Numbered from the stretch's first letter, positions 1 through 9,158 are shown. The stretch: DNA of 64,000 nucleotides from DASQHW01 sp963837155 (GCA_963837155.1 CAWIMB010000002.1:868001-932000), one strand, 5' to 3'. Notes: generated by a model from the sequence alone, not told the origin. Program-made: numbers and translations.

Positions 1-100
1 CGAATTCGAGGTCTCCGCCGACAGTCACGACGGCCCCCGCCTCGCCGTGCTCGACGGACAGTGCGATGGTGGGTTCCACCGCCGGGTCCTCCGAGGCCAC
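1..100 (-). CDS. STAS-domain protein, N-terminal part (cut by window edge)
   Basis: Reading leftwards from a GTG start at 98-100 gives 33 codons before the window ends. The visible residues include VEPTIALSVEHGEAGAVVTV followed by GGDLEF. This resembles the first beta strands of a STAS domain (anti-sigma factor antagonist, SpoIIAA/RsbV type), where a short strand runs into a G-x-L/D-F turn. The gene is divergent from aconitase with a 65-bp gap, so the two promoters share that gap. A second STAS gene follows aconitase at 3062, which fits a signalling pair. The rest of the gene is outside the window, so the assignment rests on a short N-terminus only. Confidence 0.5.
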   Translation of the reverse strand, partial: MASEDPAVEPTIALSVEHGEAGAVVTVGGDLEF

Positions 101-165
101 GAGACGTGAGCGTACCGAATCTCGATCCCCCCGGCACGGTTTGATGGCAAGAGTAGGTTGCCCGG

Positions 166-2982
166 GTGACGACAGACAGCTTCGGCGCCCAGGCGCGGCT
201 CTCCGTCGGAGACCGTGCGTACGACGTGTTTCGGCTCGATGCGGTGCTCGACGACCCTCGCCAGCTGCCGTATTCGCTCCGCATCCTCCTCGAGAACCTG
301 CTGCGGCACGAGGACGGTCTCAACGTGACGGCCGACGACATCAGCGCGCTCGCCGACCGCTCACGAGCAGCCGCCGAAGCAGGCCATCGCGAGCTCCAAT
401 TCATGCCTGCCCGCGTGTTGATGCAGGACTTCACCGGCGTGCCCGCCATCGTGGATCTCGCCGCGATGCGGGACGCAATGATCGCGCTGGGGGGCGATCC
501 CAGAGCCGTGGAGCCGGGAATACCGGTCGATCTCGTCATCGACCACTCGATCATCGCCGACGTCGCCGGAGTGCCGGACGCGTTCGCGCGCAATGCCGAG
601 CTTGAGTTCGCGCGCAATCGGGAGCGCTACACGTTCCTGCGCTGGGCGCAGTCAGCATTCGAGACGTTGCGGGTCTTCCCACCGAACCGCGGGATATGCC
701 ACCAGGTCAATCTGGAGTACCTCGCCCAGGTGGTGTTCCGGGACGACCAGGGCGCCGCGTATCCCGACACGCTCGTCGGCACCGACTCCCACACACCGAT
801 GGTGAACGGGCTCGGCGTGCTGGGTTGGGGCGTTGGCGGCATCGAGGCCGAGGCCGCGATGCTGGGCCAGCCCCTGTCGATGCTGCTGCCCCGTGTCGTC
901 GGTATCGAGCTGGTCGGCGCGCTGCCGACCGGGTCAACGGCAACGGACCTCGTCCTGACCGTCGCCGAGCTGCTGCGTCACCATGGCGTCGTCGGCAAGT
1001 TTGTCGAGTTCTACGGCGAGGGGGTCGCGAGGGTCCCGCTCGCGAACCGCGCCACGATCGGCAACATGTCGCCGGAGTACGGCTCGACGTGCACGATCTT
1101 CCCGATCGACGACGAGACTCTCCGCTACCTGCGCGCAACCGGCCGCCCCGACGATCTCGTCGCGCTCGTCGAGACCTACGCCAAGGAACAGGGGCTGTGG
1201 CACGACGCCAGTGCGGTGCCGGTCTACGACGAGACGCTCGTCTTCGACCTTTCGACCGTCGAGCCGTCGCTCGCGGGTCCGGCGCGGCCGCAGGACCGTG
1301 TGTCGTTGGCGCGAGCGAAGATCGAGTTCGAGCAGGCGTTGCTCGCGTTTCGCCGCGAGGAAGGAGGTGCGCCGATCGGTGTCGCGACGCGCGCGGATGA
1401 GGCGTCGTTCGAGTCGTTCCCCGCGAGCGACCCGCCTGCGGTCGACCCCAACGGCGACGAGGGCGACGAGCCACGCGTGGGCGCAGGAGAGCGGCCGGTG
1501 CTCGTCGTGCGCCGCCATTGTCCGGTGACGCTTGCCGACGGTCGCGAGTTCGAGCTCACCGATGGCCACGTCGTGATCGCCGCGATCACGTCGTGTACGA
1601 ACACGTCGAACCCGTCGGTGATGATCGCTGCGGGTCTCCTCGCCCGCAACGCGGTCGAGCGCGGTCTCCTGGTACCGCCATGGGTGAAGACGTCGCTCGC
1701 ACCGGGATCGCTCGTTGTCACCGATTACTACGAGCGCGCGAACCTGATGGCCCCGCTCTCGAAGCTCGGCTTCGACGTCGTGGGCTACGGCTGCACGACG
1801 TGCATCGGGAACTCAGGTCCGCTGGCCCCTGAGATCTCTGAAGCGGTCACGAACGGCGACCTCTCCGTCGCATCGGTCCTGTCGGGGAATCGCAACTTCG
1901 AGGGCCGTATCCATCCCGATTGCCGCATGAACTACCTGGCGTCACCGCCGCTCGTCGTCGCGTACGCGCTCGCCGGTTCCATGGACATCGACCTCGTGAA
2001 CGAGCCGCTCGGCCACGACGAGAAGGGCGAGCCGGTGTTCCTCCGCGACATCTGGCCGTCCGAAGACGAGGTCGCGAGCGTCATCACCTCCGTGCTGGAC
2101 ACCGAGATGTTCCGCACGAGCTACGCGACGATTCTCGACGGCGACGAGCGGTGGCGCGCCCTCGATGCTCCCACCGGCGATCGCTACGCGTGGGATCCGA
2201 ACTCGACGTACATCCGCCGCCCACCGTTCCTCGAAGGGATCGGTCCCGAGCCCGCGCCCCTGCACGACGTGAACGGTGCCGGCGTGCTCGCGCTCCTCGG
2301 CGACAGCGTCACCACCGACCACATCTCGCCCGCAGGCTCGATCCGGCCCGACAGCCCCGCTGGGAACTGGCTCATCGAGCACGGTGTCAAACCGCGCGAC
2401 TTCAACTCGTACGGAGCGCGTCGCGGCAACCACGAAGTGATGATGAGGGGCACATTCGCGAACGTGCGCCTCCGCAACCGACTCGCGCCAGGTACCGAAG
2501 GTGGGTTCACGCTGCACCTTCCTGACGGCGAGCAGATGACGATCTTCGACGCGTCCGTTCGGTACGGCAGCGCAGGTGTCCCGCTCGTCGTGCTCGCCGG
2601 CAAGGAGTACGGCTCGGGCTCGTCGCGCGACTGGGCGGCGAAGGGGTCACAACTCCTCGGGATCCGCGCCGTCCTCGTCGAGAGCTTCGAGCGCATTCAT
2701 CGCTCGAACCTCGTCGGCATGGGTGTCCTCCCGCTCGAGTTCCTCGACGGGGCATCCGTCGCGGCGCTGGGCCTCAGCGGGCGCGAGACATTCCGCATCG
2801 TGGGCCTCGAAGCGCTCGCCGACGAAGGGCCGCTTCCGCGTGAAGTCACCGTGCATGCCGACGAGCACGAGTTCACGATGCGGGCGCGCATCGACACGCC
2901 GTTCGAACGCGACGTGTTCGTGCAGGGCGGCATCCTGCCCTACACGCTGCGTTCGCTCGCGCAGCGGGGTGCGTCCCGCTGA
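166..2982 (+). CDS. acnA: Aconitate hydratase A (TCA cycle aconitase)
   Basis: Cytoplasmic [4Fe-4S] enzyme interconverting citrate and isocitrate. The 938-residue product has the AcnA/IRP1 length and layout. The three cluster ligands are visible: Cys477 in TSCTNTSNPS and Cys543/Cys546 in GYGCTTCIGNSG; the 66-residue and 3-residue spacings match the family. The swivel-domain motif YGSGSSRDWAAKG (substrate-binding Ser/Arg) and NSYGARRGNHEVMMRGTFAN are intact. Between the N-terminal and cluster regions is an acidic, Pro/Asp-rich linker (about residues 400-445), usual in actinobacterial AcnA. The GTG at 166 is the only start giving the normal N-terminus. The reading frame is intact over 2.8 kb, in contrast to several frameshifted neighbours. 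Confidence 0.97.
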   Translation: MTTDSFGAQARLSVGDRAYDVFRLDAVLDDPRQLPYSLRILLENLLRHEDGLNVTADDISALADRSRAAAEAGHRELQFMPARVLMQDFTGVPAIVDLAAMRDAMIALGGDPRAVEPGIPVDLVIDHSIIADVAGVPDAFARNAELEFARNRERYTFLRWAQSAFETLRVFPPNRGICHQVNLEYLAQVVFRDDQGAAYPDTLVGTDSHTPMVNGLGVLGWGVGGIEAEAAMLGQPLSMLLPRVVGIELVGALPTGSTATDLVLTVAELLRHHGVVGKFVEFYGEGVARVPLANRATIGNMSPEYGSTCTIFPIDDETLRYLRATGRPDDLVALVETYAKEQGLWHDASAVPVYDETLVFDLSTVEPSLAGPARPQDRVSLARAKIEFEQALLAFRREEGGAPIGVATRADEASFESFPASDPPAVDPNGDEGDEPRVGAGERPVLVVRRHCPVTLADGREFELTDGHVVIAAITSCTNTSNPSVMIAAGLLARNAVERGLLVPPWVKTSLAPGSLVVTDYYERANLMAPLSKLGFDVVGYGCTTCIGNSGPLAPEISEAVTNGDLSVASVLSGNRNFEGRIHPDCRMNYLASPPLVVAYALAGSMDIDLVNEPLGHDEKGEPVFLRDIWPSEDEVASVITSVLDTEMFRTSYATILDGDERWRALDAPTGDRYAWDPNSTYIRRPPFLEGIGPEPAPLHDVNGAGVLALLGDSVTTDHISPAGSIRPDSPAGNWLIEHGVKPRDFNSYGARRGNHEVMMRGTFANVRLRNRLAPGTEGGFTLHLPDGEQMTIFDASVRYGSAGVPLVVLAGKEYGSGSSRDWAAKGSQLLGIRAVLVESFERIHRSNLVGMGVLPLEFLDGASVAALGLSGRETFRIVGLEALADEGPLPREVTVHADEHEFTMRARIDTPFERDVFVQGGILPYTLRSLAQRGASR

Positions 2983-3061
2983 ACGCTTGCCGCGATACCG
3001 CACCGGACTCACCCCGTTGAGGCATTGCTTTCCAAACCAGTCGAGGCTAGGAACAAGGACG

Positions 3062-3388
3062 ATGGTGGATCACGAAATCCGTATCGACGTCGATGACTCC
3101 GTGGACGGTGATCGCCTGGCGCGAGTCCGCGGCGTGCTCGATGTGTTCTCCAGCCCCACGCTTGCGACGCGCGCGCTCGCCAACCTTCCCGACAAGACGC
3201 GCGACCTGATCATCGACCTGCGCGACGTGTCGTTCGTGGACTCCGCAGGCGTGAGCGCGTTGGTTCGACTGCAGCAAGAGGCGAAGGGCCGGGCCGTCGT
3301 CGTACGCGCCCGCCTCGGCGACGCCCAGACCACGATCAACGCCACCGTCGTCGACGTGCTGCGCCGCGTGCTCTCGGTCGACGACTAG
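3062..3388 (+). CDS. STAS-domain anti-sigma factor antagonist-like protein
   Basis: A 108-residue single-domain protein. The region DLRDVSFVDSAGVSALVRL matches the STAS signature, with the conserved Asp-Ser pair (the phosphorylatable Ser in RsbV/SpoIIAA) about residue 60. Such proteins bind anti-sigma kinases and release a sigma factor. The chosen ATG at 3062 has AGGA about ten bases upstream; a longer in-frame extension overlaps acnA and looks like shadow sequence. It follows acnA after 79 bp. Its TAG stop overlaps the TAG of the convergent oxidoreductase by two bases. A HATPase anti-sigma-like gene at 47.9 kb could be a partner, but nothing links them directly. Confidence 0.8.
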   Translation: MVDHEIRIDVDDSVDGDRLARVRGVLDVFSSPTLATRALANLPDKTRDLIIDLRDVSFVDSAGVSALVRLQQEAKGRAVVVRARLGDAQTTINATVVDVLRRVLSVDD

Positions 3389-4462
3389 GTCACCGCGGCG
3401 GGTTCGTTGATTGCGACTGATCTGTAGGCGGCGTCGACGAGCGCGTGGGCGGCGAGCGCGTCGGCAAAGCCGGGCGCGGCGGGCTGACCGTCTCGGGCCG
3501 CTCGCACGAACGCGCGTGCCGCGGGGTAGAGATAGACGAAGAAGTCGCGGCGGGTGATGCCGTCGGCCGTGAAGTACCGGTCGCGCAGTGCGTCGACATC
3601 GAGCCGTTCCGGCTCCTTGTCCGGCCGTTGGATCAAGAAACCGTCTTCCCGGGCGCCAACGAGGAAGTCGGTGGTCACCTCGACCGCGCCCCGCTCGAAG
3701 AACACTTCCAGTCTGCGTTCCTCGCGGCCGCGCACGCCGTTGAAGATCGAGATCAGCGTGCCTACGACGCCGGATGCGTGCTCGATCGTGCATACCGCGG
3801 TGTCCTCGACGTCATAGCCGAACACGTTGCGTGTGCGCGCGTAGACACTGGTCGCGGGGCCGAACAGCCAGCTGAGGATGTCGGCGCTGTGAATGGAGTG
3901 CTCGAGGAGCGCGCCGCCGCCTGCGTGTGCGCGCTGCGAGCGCCACGAGCTATGTCCGGGCACGACGTCGCCGGTCGGCCAGTATTGGTCGTCGCGCAGC
4001 GTGTAGCCCATTGGCGCGCCGAGGTCGTTGCCGGCAGTGAGCCGGACAAGCTCATTGATCAACGGATGGAAGCGGGAGTGGAAGCCGACCTGGGCGGTGA
4101 GGCCCGACGCCATCACCGTGTCGCACATCTCGTGTACGACGTCGAAGCTCGTCGCGAGCGGCTTCTCGCACAACAGTGGCTTGCGGGCGCGCACGACCGC
4201 ATGCACCAGCTGGCGGTGCGTCGTCGTCGGCGTGACGATGACGACCGCGTCGACATCGGGATCGTCGATGAGGGCCTGCGCGTCGGCCGCGACCGCGCTC
4301 GAACGGACAGATTGCTCGCGCCGCGTCGACGGCGTCTGCGGAAAAGTCGGTCACCGCCACCGGGCGCACTTCGCCGTCCTCGGCAAGAAGACGCAATGCG
4401 TACGCATGACCCTGGCCGATCATCCCGGCGCCGATCAGGCCTACCCCGAGCGTGTTGGTCAT
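3385..4462 (-). CDS. Gfo/Idh/MocA-family NAD(P)-dependent oxidoreductase, frameshifted
   Basis: The N-terminus from ATG 4462 reads MTNTLGVGLIGAGMIGQGHA, a Rossmann GxGxxG fold. After about residue 52 the frame is lost near 4295-4305 and resumes in another frame as DPDVDAVVIVTPTTTHRQL, then LLCEKPLATS with the family CEKP motif (catalytic Lys), through the C-terminal beta-sheet domain to the stop at 3385. Restoring one GC dinucleotide in a GCGC run (GAGCGCGGTCGC) rejoins the frames. Joined length is about 359 residues, normal for sugar/inositol dehydrogenases of this family. Substrate cannot be told. It converges on the STAS gene with overlapping stops. I favour a consensus error over a true pseudogene because both halves are otherwise well conserved. 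Confidence 0.8.
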
Positions 4463-4527
4463 CGCGCGGATCCTTGCATAGGGTCCCGGTCGGAGGCGGG
4501 TCTGGCACGATTCCCCAGGAGGGTTCT

Positions 4528-6534
4528 GTGCGCCGATCAGTAGTGGGGCTCGCGGTCGCAGTGGTGCTGATCGCGGGGGCGACGGTCGCGTCGATTGCGC
4601 CGGCTGAGGGAAAGAAGCTGGCCCCAACCGGCCCGCCGTTGTGTGATCCGATCGACAACCGGCAATGTGGCATGCCGTTCCCGAACAACTTCAACAGCCG
4701 GTCGGACGCGAGCTCGCCGACCGGCCTTCGGTTGAACTTCCTCGCCGCGGCGATGCCGAAGAACGTGAAGGGCGTGCCGCTCGACCCGAGTGACTGGAAC
4801 GCGAGCGACGGCTTCAGCCCCGGCTCCGCGATCCTGGCGCAGGCCCCGCGCCTCAACCTGAAGAAGTCCGGCATCGTGGATGTCACGGACATCGGCGGCT
4901 CGCTCGCGCCGAACTCGCCGATCGTGCTGCTCGACACCAACACCGGCAAGCGCGTGCCGTACTGGGCGGACCTCGACACCTGGAACACCGACCCATTCAC
5001 GCGCGCGCTGGTCGTCCGGCCTGCGGTCAACTTCCTCGAGGGACACCGCATCGCCGTCGGCCTGCGCAATCTGAAGGACGCGAAGGGCAAAGGGTTGTCT
5101 CCGACACGCGGCTTCAAGCTGGTCCGTGATCACAAGCACATCGACGATCCTTCCTTGCTTGCGCGAGCCCCCGCGATCGACCGTGTGATCGGCGACCTCG
5201 CGACGACCGGTGTCGAGCGCAAGAGCCTGTACCTCGCGTGGGACTTCACCGTTGCGAGCGCGCAGGGCCTCGCCGGCCGCATGCTGCACATGCGCGACGA
5301 CGCCTACGCGCGGCTCGGTAGCGGTGTTCCGAATTTCGAGGTGACGAACGTCCAGACCAACGTGAACGCCGACACCTTGCGGCGTGTCGACGGCACGTTC
5401 GACGTCCCGATGTATCTTTCGGGCACCGGTCAGCCGGGTTCGCGTCTCGTGCTTGGTTCCGACGGGCTGCCCGTGTTCACGGGCACGTTCCACGCGAAGT
5501 TCCATTGCATCATCCCGCCGTCGGTCGTCGGCGCCGGTGGCGTCGCCAACCCGGCGCGGGCAGTGGTGTACGGCCACGGCCTGCTCGGCGATACCGATGA
5601 GATCAACGGGTTCGCACCGTTCGTCAATCAAGCCAACATCGTGTTGTGCGCGACGCCCGAGATCGGCATGGCGGAAGAGGACGTCGGCAATGTCGTCAAC
5701 GTCATCTCCGACTACTCGACCTTCGGTTCGATTCCCGACCGGTTGCAGCAGGGCCTGTTGAACACGCAGTGGCTCGCGCGATTGCTGAAGGACCCACGTG
5801 GGCTCGGCAGCGTCGCGGCGTTCCGCGCCGGCACGCCCGGTGACTCCCGGCCGGTCCTCGCGCCGAACCAGGTGTTCTACAACGGCAATAGCCAAGGTGG
5901 AATTTTCGGCGGCGCGGCCACCGCGATCTCGAAGGAGTGGACGCGTGCGGTGCTCGGCGTCCCCGCGATCAACTACAGCGAGTTGCTGCCGCGCAGTGTC
6001 GACTTCGATCCGGACTTCCGGGACTTGCTGAAGGCCGCGTATCCCGACCCGCGGGTGCACACGCTCGGCGTGGTGTTCAGCCAGATTCTGTGGGATCGGG
6101 GCGAACCCGATGGCTACGCGCAGCACATGACGACGAACCCGTATGCGGGCACACCGGAGCACCAGGTGTTGCTCATCGAGGCGTTTGGCGACCACCAAGT
6201 GGCGAACATCGGGACCGAAACCGAAGCGCGCACGATCGGCGCGTTCGTGCACCGGCCCGCGATCGCCGCCGGTCGCAGTCCGATCAAGGAGGACGTGTGG
6301 AACGTGCCGCCCGTGCCGACGTCGCCGTTCGGCGGATCGGTGCTCGAGATCTGGGACTTCGGGACACCCGCGCCCCCCATCGTGAGTGCGCCACCTACGG
6401 AGCCTGAGTTTGGGCAGGACCCGCACGGCGCGGCCCGCCAGGTGCCGCTCGTGCGCGACCAGGTGTCGCAGTTCCTCCAGGTGAACGGCACGTTCATCGA
6501 CGCGTGCGGCGCACAGCCCTGCCGGTTCCCATAG
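4528..6534 (+). CDS. Secreted alpha/beta-hydrolase-like protein
   Basis: A 668-residue exported protein. The N-terminus VRRSVVGLAVAVVLIAGATV is a clear signal peptide ending near APAEG. The middle region shows VVYGHGLLGDTDEIN (oxyanion-type HG) and NGNSQGGIFGG, where GNSQG fits the nucleophile elbow GxSxG, so a serine esterase/lipase fold is likely. The N-terminal 350 residues resemble the Ig-like/beta-rich domains of large secreted bacterial hydrolases. The GTG start at 4528 has a strong AGGAGGG Shine-Dalgarno; the open frame extends a kilobase further upstream but only as shadow of the opposite-strand gene. Its 3' end overlaps the next gene by 31 bases, implying co-transcription. Substrate unknown. 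Confidence 0.75.
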   Translation: MRRSVVGLAVAVVLIAGATVASIAPAEGKKLAPTGPPLCDPIDNRQCGMPFPNNFNSRSDASSPTGLRLNFLAAAMPKNVKGVPLDPSDWNASDGFSPGSAILAQAPRLNLKKSGIVDVTDIGGSLAPNSPIVLLDTNTGKRVPYWADLDTWNTDPFTRALVVRPAVNFLEGHRIAVGLRNLKDAKGKGLSPTRGFKLVRDHKHIDDPSLLARAPAIDRVIGDLATTGVERKSLYLAWDFTVASAQGLAGRMLHMRDDAYARLGSGVPNFEVTNVQTNVNADTLRRVDGTFDVPMYLSGTGQPGSRLVLGSDGLPVFTGTFHAKFHCIIPPSVVGAGGVANPARAVVYGHGLLGDTDEINGFAPFVNQANIVLCATPEIGMAEEDVGNVVNVISDYSTFGSIPDRLQQGLLNTQWLARLLKDPRGLGSVAAFRAGTPGDSRPVLAPNQVFYNGNSQGGIFGGAATAISKEWTRAVLGVPAINYSELLPRSVDFDPDFRDLLKAAYPDPRVHTLGVVFSQILWDRGEPDGYAQHMTTNPYAGTPEHQVLLIEAFGDHQVANIGTETEARTIGAFVHRPAIAAGRSPIKEDVWNVPPVPTSPFGGSVLEIWDFGTPAPPIVSAPPTEPEFGQDPHGAARQVPLVRDQVSQFLQVNGTFIDACGAQPCRFP

Positions 6535-7169
6535 CAGTCGTGTTGTTGTGCGCCCCCGCGTGCGCGGCGGCGCACGATGACCGGCGCGCGCCCGCGACGC
6601 GGGCGGATGCGGCATTGGCGCGACTGGTCGTGAAGGGCCGCGCGCCCGCAACGGGATACACGCGCGATCGGTTCGGTCCTGCGTGGGCGGACGTGGATCG
6701 CAACGGATGCGACACGCGCAACGACGTGTTGAACCGTGATCTGACGAACAAGCAGTGGCGCCCGCGGACTCGCCAGTGCGTCGTCATCGAGGGTGATCTC
6801 CTCAGCCCGTACACGGGGTCACCGCTTCACTTCACCAAGGCGGACGCCTCCGCCGTGCAGATCGATCATGTTGTTGCACTCGCCGACGCCTGGCAGACCG
6901 GCGCCGCGTCATGGGACGACGGCCGTCGCACGCGCTTTGCCAACGATCCACTGAACCTGCTCGCCGCGGACGGTGCGTCGAACGAGGCGAAGGGCAGTTC
7001 GGATGCCGCGTCGTGGTTGCCGCCGAATCACGCCATCAGATGCGCGTACGTGGCGCGGCAGATCGCGGCCAAGGCGAAGTGGAAACTGTGGCTCACGCCG
7101 GCCGAGCACGACGCGATGGCACGCGTCCTGGCGCCGTGCCCGGGGGAGTTGCTCCCGCGCGATGGATGA
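6504..7169 (+). CDS. Secreted DUF1524 (GmrSD C-terminal/HNH-like) protein
   Basis: A 221-residue protein with an N-terminal export signal (MRRTALPVPIAVVLLCAPAC; the Cys could be a lipidation site). The mature part carries the DUF1524 hallmarks: DRNGCDTRNDVLNRD, then QIDHVVALADAWQTGA with the catalytic-type His, then FANDPLNLLAADGASNEAKG and SWLPPN. This is the beta-beta-alpha-metal nuclease fold shared with the GmrD half of type IV restriction enzymes; stand-alone exported versions are common in actinobacteria and presumably act as extracellular nucleases. The GTG start lies inside the preceding hydrolase gene. The stop overlaps the ATG of the following methyltransferase by eight bases. Confidence 0.8.
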   Translation: MRRTALPVPIAVVLLCAPACAAAHDDRRAPATRADAALARLVVKGRAPATGYTRDRFGPAWADVDRNGCDTRNDVLNRDLTNKQWRPRTRQCVVIEGDLLSPYTGSPLHFTKADASAVQIDHVVALADAWQTGAASWDDGRRTRFANDPLNLLAADGASNEAKGSSDAASWLPPNHAIRCAYVARQIAAKAKWKLWLTPAEHDAMARVLAPCPGELLPRDG

Positions 7170-7965
7170 TCCTCGGGCTGATCTCGCGCTGAACCGTGCG
7201 CTCTGGACGGAGGTGAACGCGCAGTTCACCGATGAGCATGCGTCTCGTGAATGGGCCGCGACCGAGATCACCTGGGGGTTGTTCGATGTCCCGGAGCGCG
7301 AGGTTCATGCGCTCGGCGATGTTGCCGGCCTCGATGTGGTGGAGCTCGGCTGCGGGACTGCGTATTTCTCTGCATGGCTCGCTCGGGCGGGGGCGCGGCC
7401 GCTCGGCGTGGATCTGACCGCCGCTCAGCTCAACACGGCGCGCGCGTGCATGCAGCAGTTCGGGCTCTCGTTTCCGCTCGTCGCGGCCGGCGCCGAAGAC
7501 GTTCCCTTGCGCGATGGAAGCTTCGATCTCGCGGTGAGCGAGTACGGCGCGAGCGTGTGGTGCGATCCGGGGCGTTGGGTTGCCGAGGCGGCCCGGTTGC
7601 TCAGGCCCGATGGTCGGTTGGTGTTCCTGACGAACAGCGTGCTCGTCACGCTGTGCGTGCCTGAAGCAGGCGGTCACGCGAGCGACGAGCTGCAGCGCCC
7701 GCAACGAGCGATGTATCGCGAGCAATGGCCGGGCGGCGGGGTCGAGTTCCATCCCGGCCACGGCGACTGGATTCGCATCCTGCGCGACAACAGCTTCGAG
7801 GTTCTCGAGCTCCACGAGCTCTACGCGCCCGCGGACGCGCGCGACCACGAGTACTACGAGATCGCGACCGCGTCCTGGGCGCGGCAATGGCCGGTCGAAG
7901 AGCTGTGGGTTGCCGTCAACCGTTCAGGATCCGGCTCTTCTGCGCCTCGAACTCCGCGTCGGTGA
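7162..7965 (+). CDS. Class I SAM-dependent methyltransferase
   Basis: A 267-residue protein. The SAM-binding motif I is VVELGCGTAYFSAWLA, followed by the acidic end of strand 2 (GVDLTAAQ) and a VPLRDGSFDLAVSEYGASVW post-I/motif IV region typical of Methyltransf_11/25 enzymes. The ATG at 7162 overlaps the end of the DUF1524 gene, so the two are probably translated from one message. The 3' end overlaps the convergent SHOCT gene by 50 bases, an unusually long convergent overlap; the last 18 codons here (rich in Ser, Pro, Arg) are low-complexity and may be an extension caused by loss of an earlier stop. Substrate unknown. Confidence 0.8.
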   Translation: MDDPRADLALNRALWTEVNAQFTDEHASREWAATEITWGLFDVPEREVHALGDVAGLDVVELGCGTAYFSAWLARAGARPLGVDLTAAQLNTARACMQQFGLSFPLVAAGAEDVPLRDGSFDLAVSEYGASVWCDPGRWVAEAARLLRPDGRLVFLTNSVLVTLCVPEAGGHASDELQRPQRAMYREQWPGGGVEFHPGHGDWIRILRDNSFEVLELHELYAPADARDHEYYEIATASWARQWPVEELWVAVNRSGSGSSAPRTPRR

Positions 7966-8206
7966 GCACGCCCTGAGTCTTCAACTCGCCGAGTTGTTTG
8001 AGCTGGTCGAGCTTGTCATCCATGCTCGGCGCCGCGGCCGCGGGCGGCGGGGCTTGCTGTTCATACGCCTGCTGTTGCTCGTAGGCCTGCTGTTGGTCCT
8101 GCTGGGACCACCGGCCGGCCTGGCGCCGCGAGACGCGGTTGGAGACGGCAGTGGCGGTCCCGGCGACTACCGCGGTACGCGCTACTCCACGTAGGAGACC
8201 CGGCAT
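7916..8206 (-). CDS. Small SHOCT-domain protein
   Basis: A 96-residue protein. The N-terminus MPGLLRGVARTAVVAGTATA is a short hydrophobic stretch. The middle is Gln/Tyr/Pro/Ala-rich (two imperfect QQQAYEQQ repeats). The C-terminus MDDKLDQLKQLGELKTQGVLTDAEFEAQK is a textbook SHOCT domain (short C-terminal domain, L-x-x-L-...-G-x-L-T-x-x-E-F). SHOCT proteins are usually membrane-linked oligomerization modules of unknown role. A second SHOCT protein is at 36846. It converges on and overlaps the methyltransferase. Confidence 0.8.
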   Translation of the reverse strand: MPGLLRGVARTAVVAGTATAVSNRVSRRQAGRWSQQDQQQAYEQQQAYEQQAPPPAAAAPSMDDKLDQLKQLGELKTQGVLTDAEFEAQKSRILNG

Positions 8207-8238
8207 TGTGCGTCCTTTCCTCGTTGCGGTTGGCCGAC

Positions 8239-8679
8239 TCAGGCGGGCTCGGTCGCATCGAGTGCCGCGACCATGTCTTGGATCGGGATTCGTCCACTGG
8301 CAACGAGCTCGCCCCCACCCCTGCGAAGCGCCGCCGCGAACGGCGCCGCCCATACGTTCTCGTACACCAGGATCCCGGCCGAACTGCCGGGCTTGAGCAT
8401 TGAACCGACTTCATCGACGTCGTCTTGGTGCAGCAGTCCTGATGACGCACCCTCGAAGACGGCGAGATCGAGCACACCATCGTGGTCGAAGTCGGCGATG
8501 GCGACACCGGCCACAGACCCATCCTCTTCCCTCGTGATGAAGAGCAGGTCGAGGACTCTGATGATGCCTCGCTCGACCAGGTCCACCAGCATCGGAAGCC
8601 CCTCGCCGGTCATGCGGCTTTCCGGGAACTCGACGACGAGGTAGTCGATCGGGCCCATCTCGTCCAGGTCGTCACTCAT
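8239..8679 (-). CDS. DUF6325-family protein
   Basis: A 146-residue acidic protein. The segments GPIDYLVVEFPESRMTGEGL, VERGIIRVLDLLFITR, DGVLDLAVFEGASSGLL and PGSSAGILVYENVWAAPF match the DUF6325 family, widespread in actinobacteria, often beside SHOCT genes as here, and of unknown function. The start at ATG 8679 has GAGGACTGAG upstream; a longer frame reaches 8721 but adds only Arg/Thr-rich shadow sequence. It lies 32 bases upstream of the SHOCT gene on the same strand, so the two form a likely stress-type operon. It is the last core gene before the tRNA-Arg island begins at 8769. Confidence 0.8.
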   Translation of the reverse strand: MSDDLDEMGPIDYLVVEFPESRMTGEGLPMLVDLVERGIIRVLDLLFITREEDGSVAGVAIADFDHDGVLDLAVFEGASSGLLHQDDVDEVGSMLKPGSSAGILVYENVWAAPFAAALRRGGGELVASGRIPIQDMVAALDATEPA

Positions 8680-8768
8680 CTCAGTCCTCTCGACACGGGT
8701 CGTTCGTGTCGAGGGTGGCATCTCGGTGGAGGCTGCGCCTCACCCCGAAAGGATGAGCGTGCTGCGTG
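8680..8768. other. Junction between core and tRNA-Arg island
   Basis: No gene is visible. This stretch separates the DUF6325 start from the first tRNA-Arg fragment at 8769. I take 8769 as the left island boundary because it is the leftmost recognizable copy of the attachment sequence. Confidence 0.5.
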
Positions 8769-8790
8769 AGCGCCCTCGGCAGGATTCGAA
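8769..8790 (-). repeat. tRNA-Arg 3'-end fragment (short outer attachment-site copy)
   Basis: Twenty-two bases (GCGCCCTCGGCAGGATTCGA plus AC) identical to 19238-19259, the acceptor 3' strand and T-arm of tRNA-Arg(CCU), in the same orientation. After this the match stops. It is the leftmost of two tRNA 3'-part copies and probably the eroded far end of the oldest left-side insertion. It cannot form a tRNA. Confidence 0.85.
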
Positions 8791-8909
8791 CGCGAGACGC
8801 GTCCCACGTGGGCGTGCGGGTGTGCCAGAGAACCGTCGTGGCAGCCGTTTGGTGTGCCGGCGTGACGGCTGTTGTCGTCGGTGCCGCGACCGGGAGCTCC
8901 GCTGCGGGG

Positions 8910-9158
8910 TTCTCAGTATTGGTACGGCCCGGTGCCCGCGGTGCGAGACGGACAACCTTCGCTGGTCGCGATGCGTTCGTGGGTTGGTGCGATAACGTGT
9001 GGGAACGGCCCGTCGTGTGGAATCCTGCGGTGAAATGTGGCACGTTTTATGGATCACGGTGCAACGGTTTCTCCGCTGATTGCTCAGCGGTTTTTCGACG
9101 GTTTCTCGAGACCGTGTGTCGTAAACGGTTTCCGATGGCACGTCTCCGGGGGGCATGC
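8910..9158. repeat. Imperfect direct repeat copy 1 with CAACGGTTT motifs
   Basis: About 249 bp that match 11327-11555 imperfectly from TTCTCAGTATTGGTACGGCC to the terminal GGCATGC. Inside are four spaced copies of a 12-bp motif, consensus CAACGGTTTYTC: 9062-9073 exact, 9085-9096 (CAGCGGTTTTTC), 9096-9107 (CGACGGTTTCTC) and 9123-9134 (AAACGGTTTCCG). Short direct repeats this close to a tRNA attachment fragment are what integrase arm-type sites look like. No gene is supported here. Confidence 0.7.

Noticed and set aside
3445..4527. Apparent 5' extension of the secreted hydrolase reading frame by 360 codons
   Set aside because: It is the antisense shadow of the oxidoreductase; a signal peptide and strong ribosome site begin at GTG 4528.
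4537..6651. 704-codon open frame antisense to the secreted hydrolase
   Set aside because: Arg/His/Val-rich composition without domains; typical GC-rich shadow of the real + strand gene.
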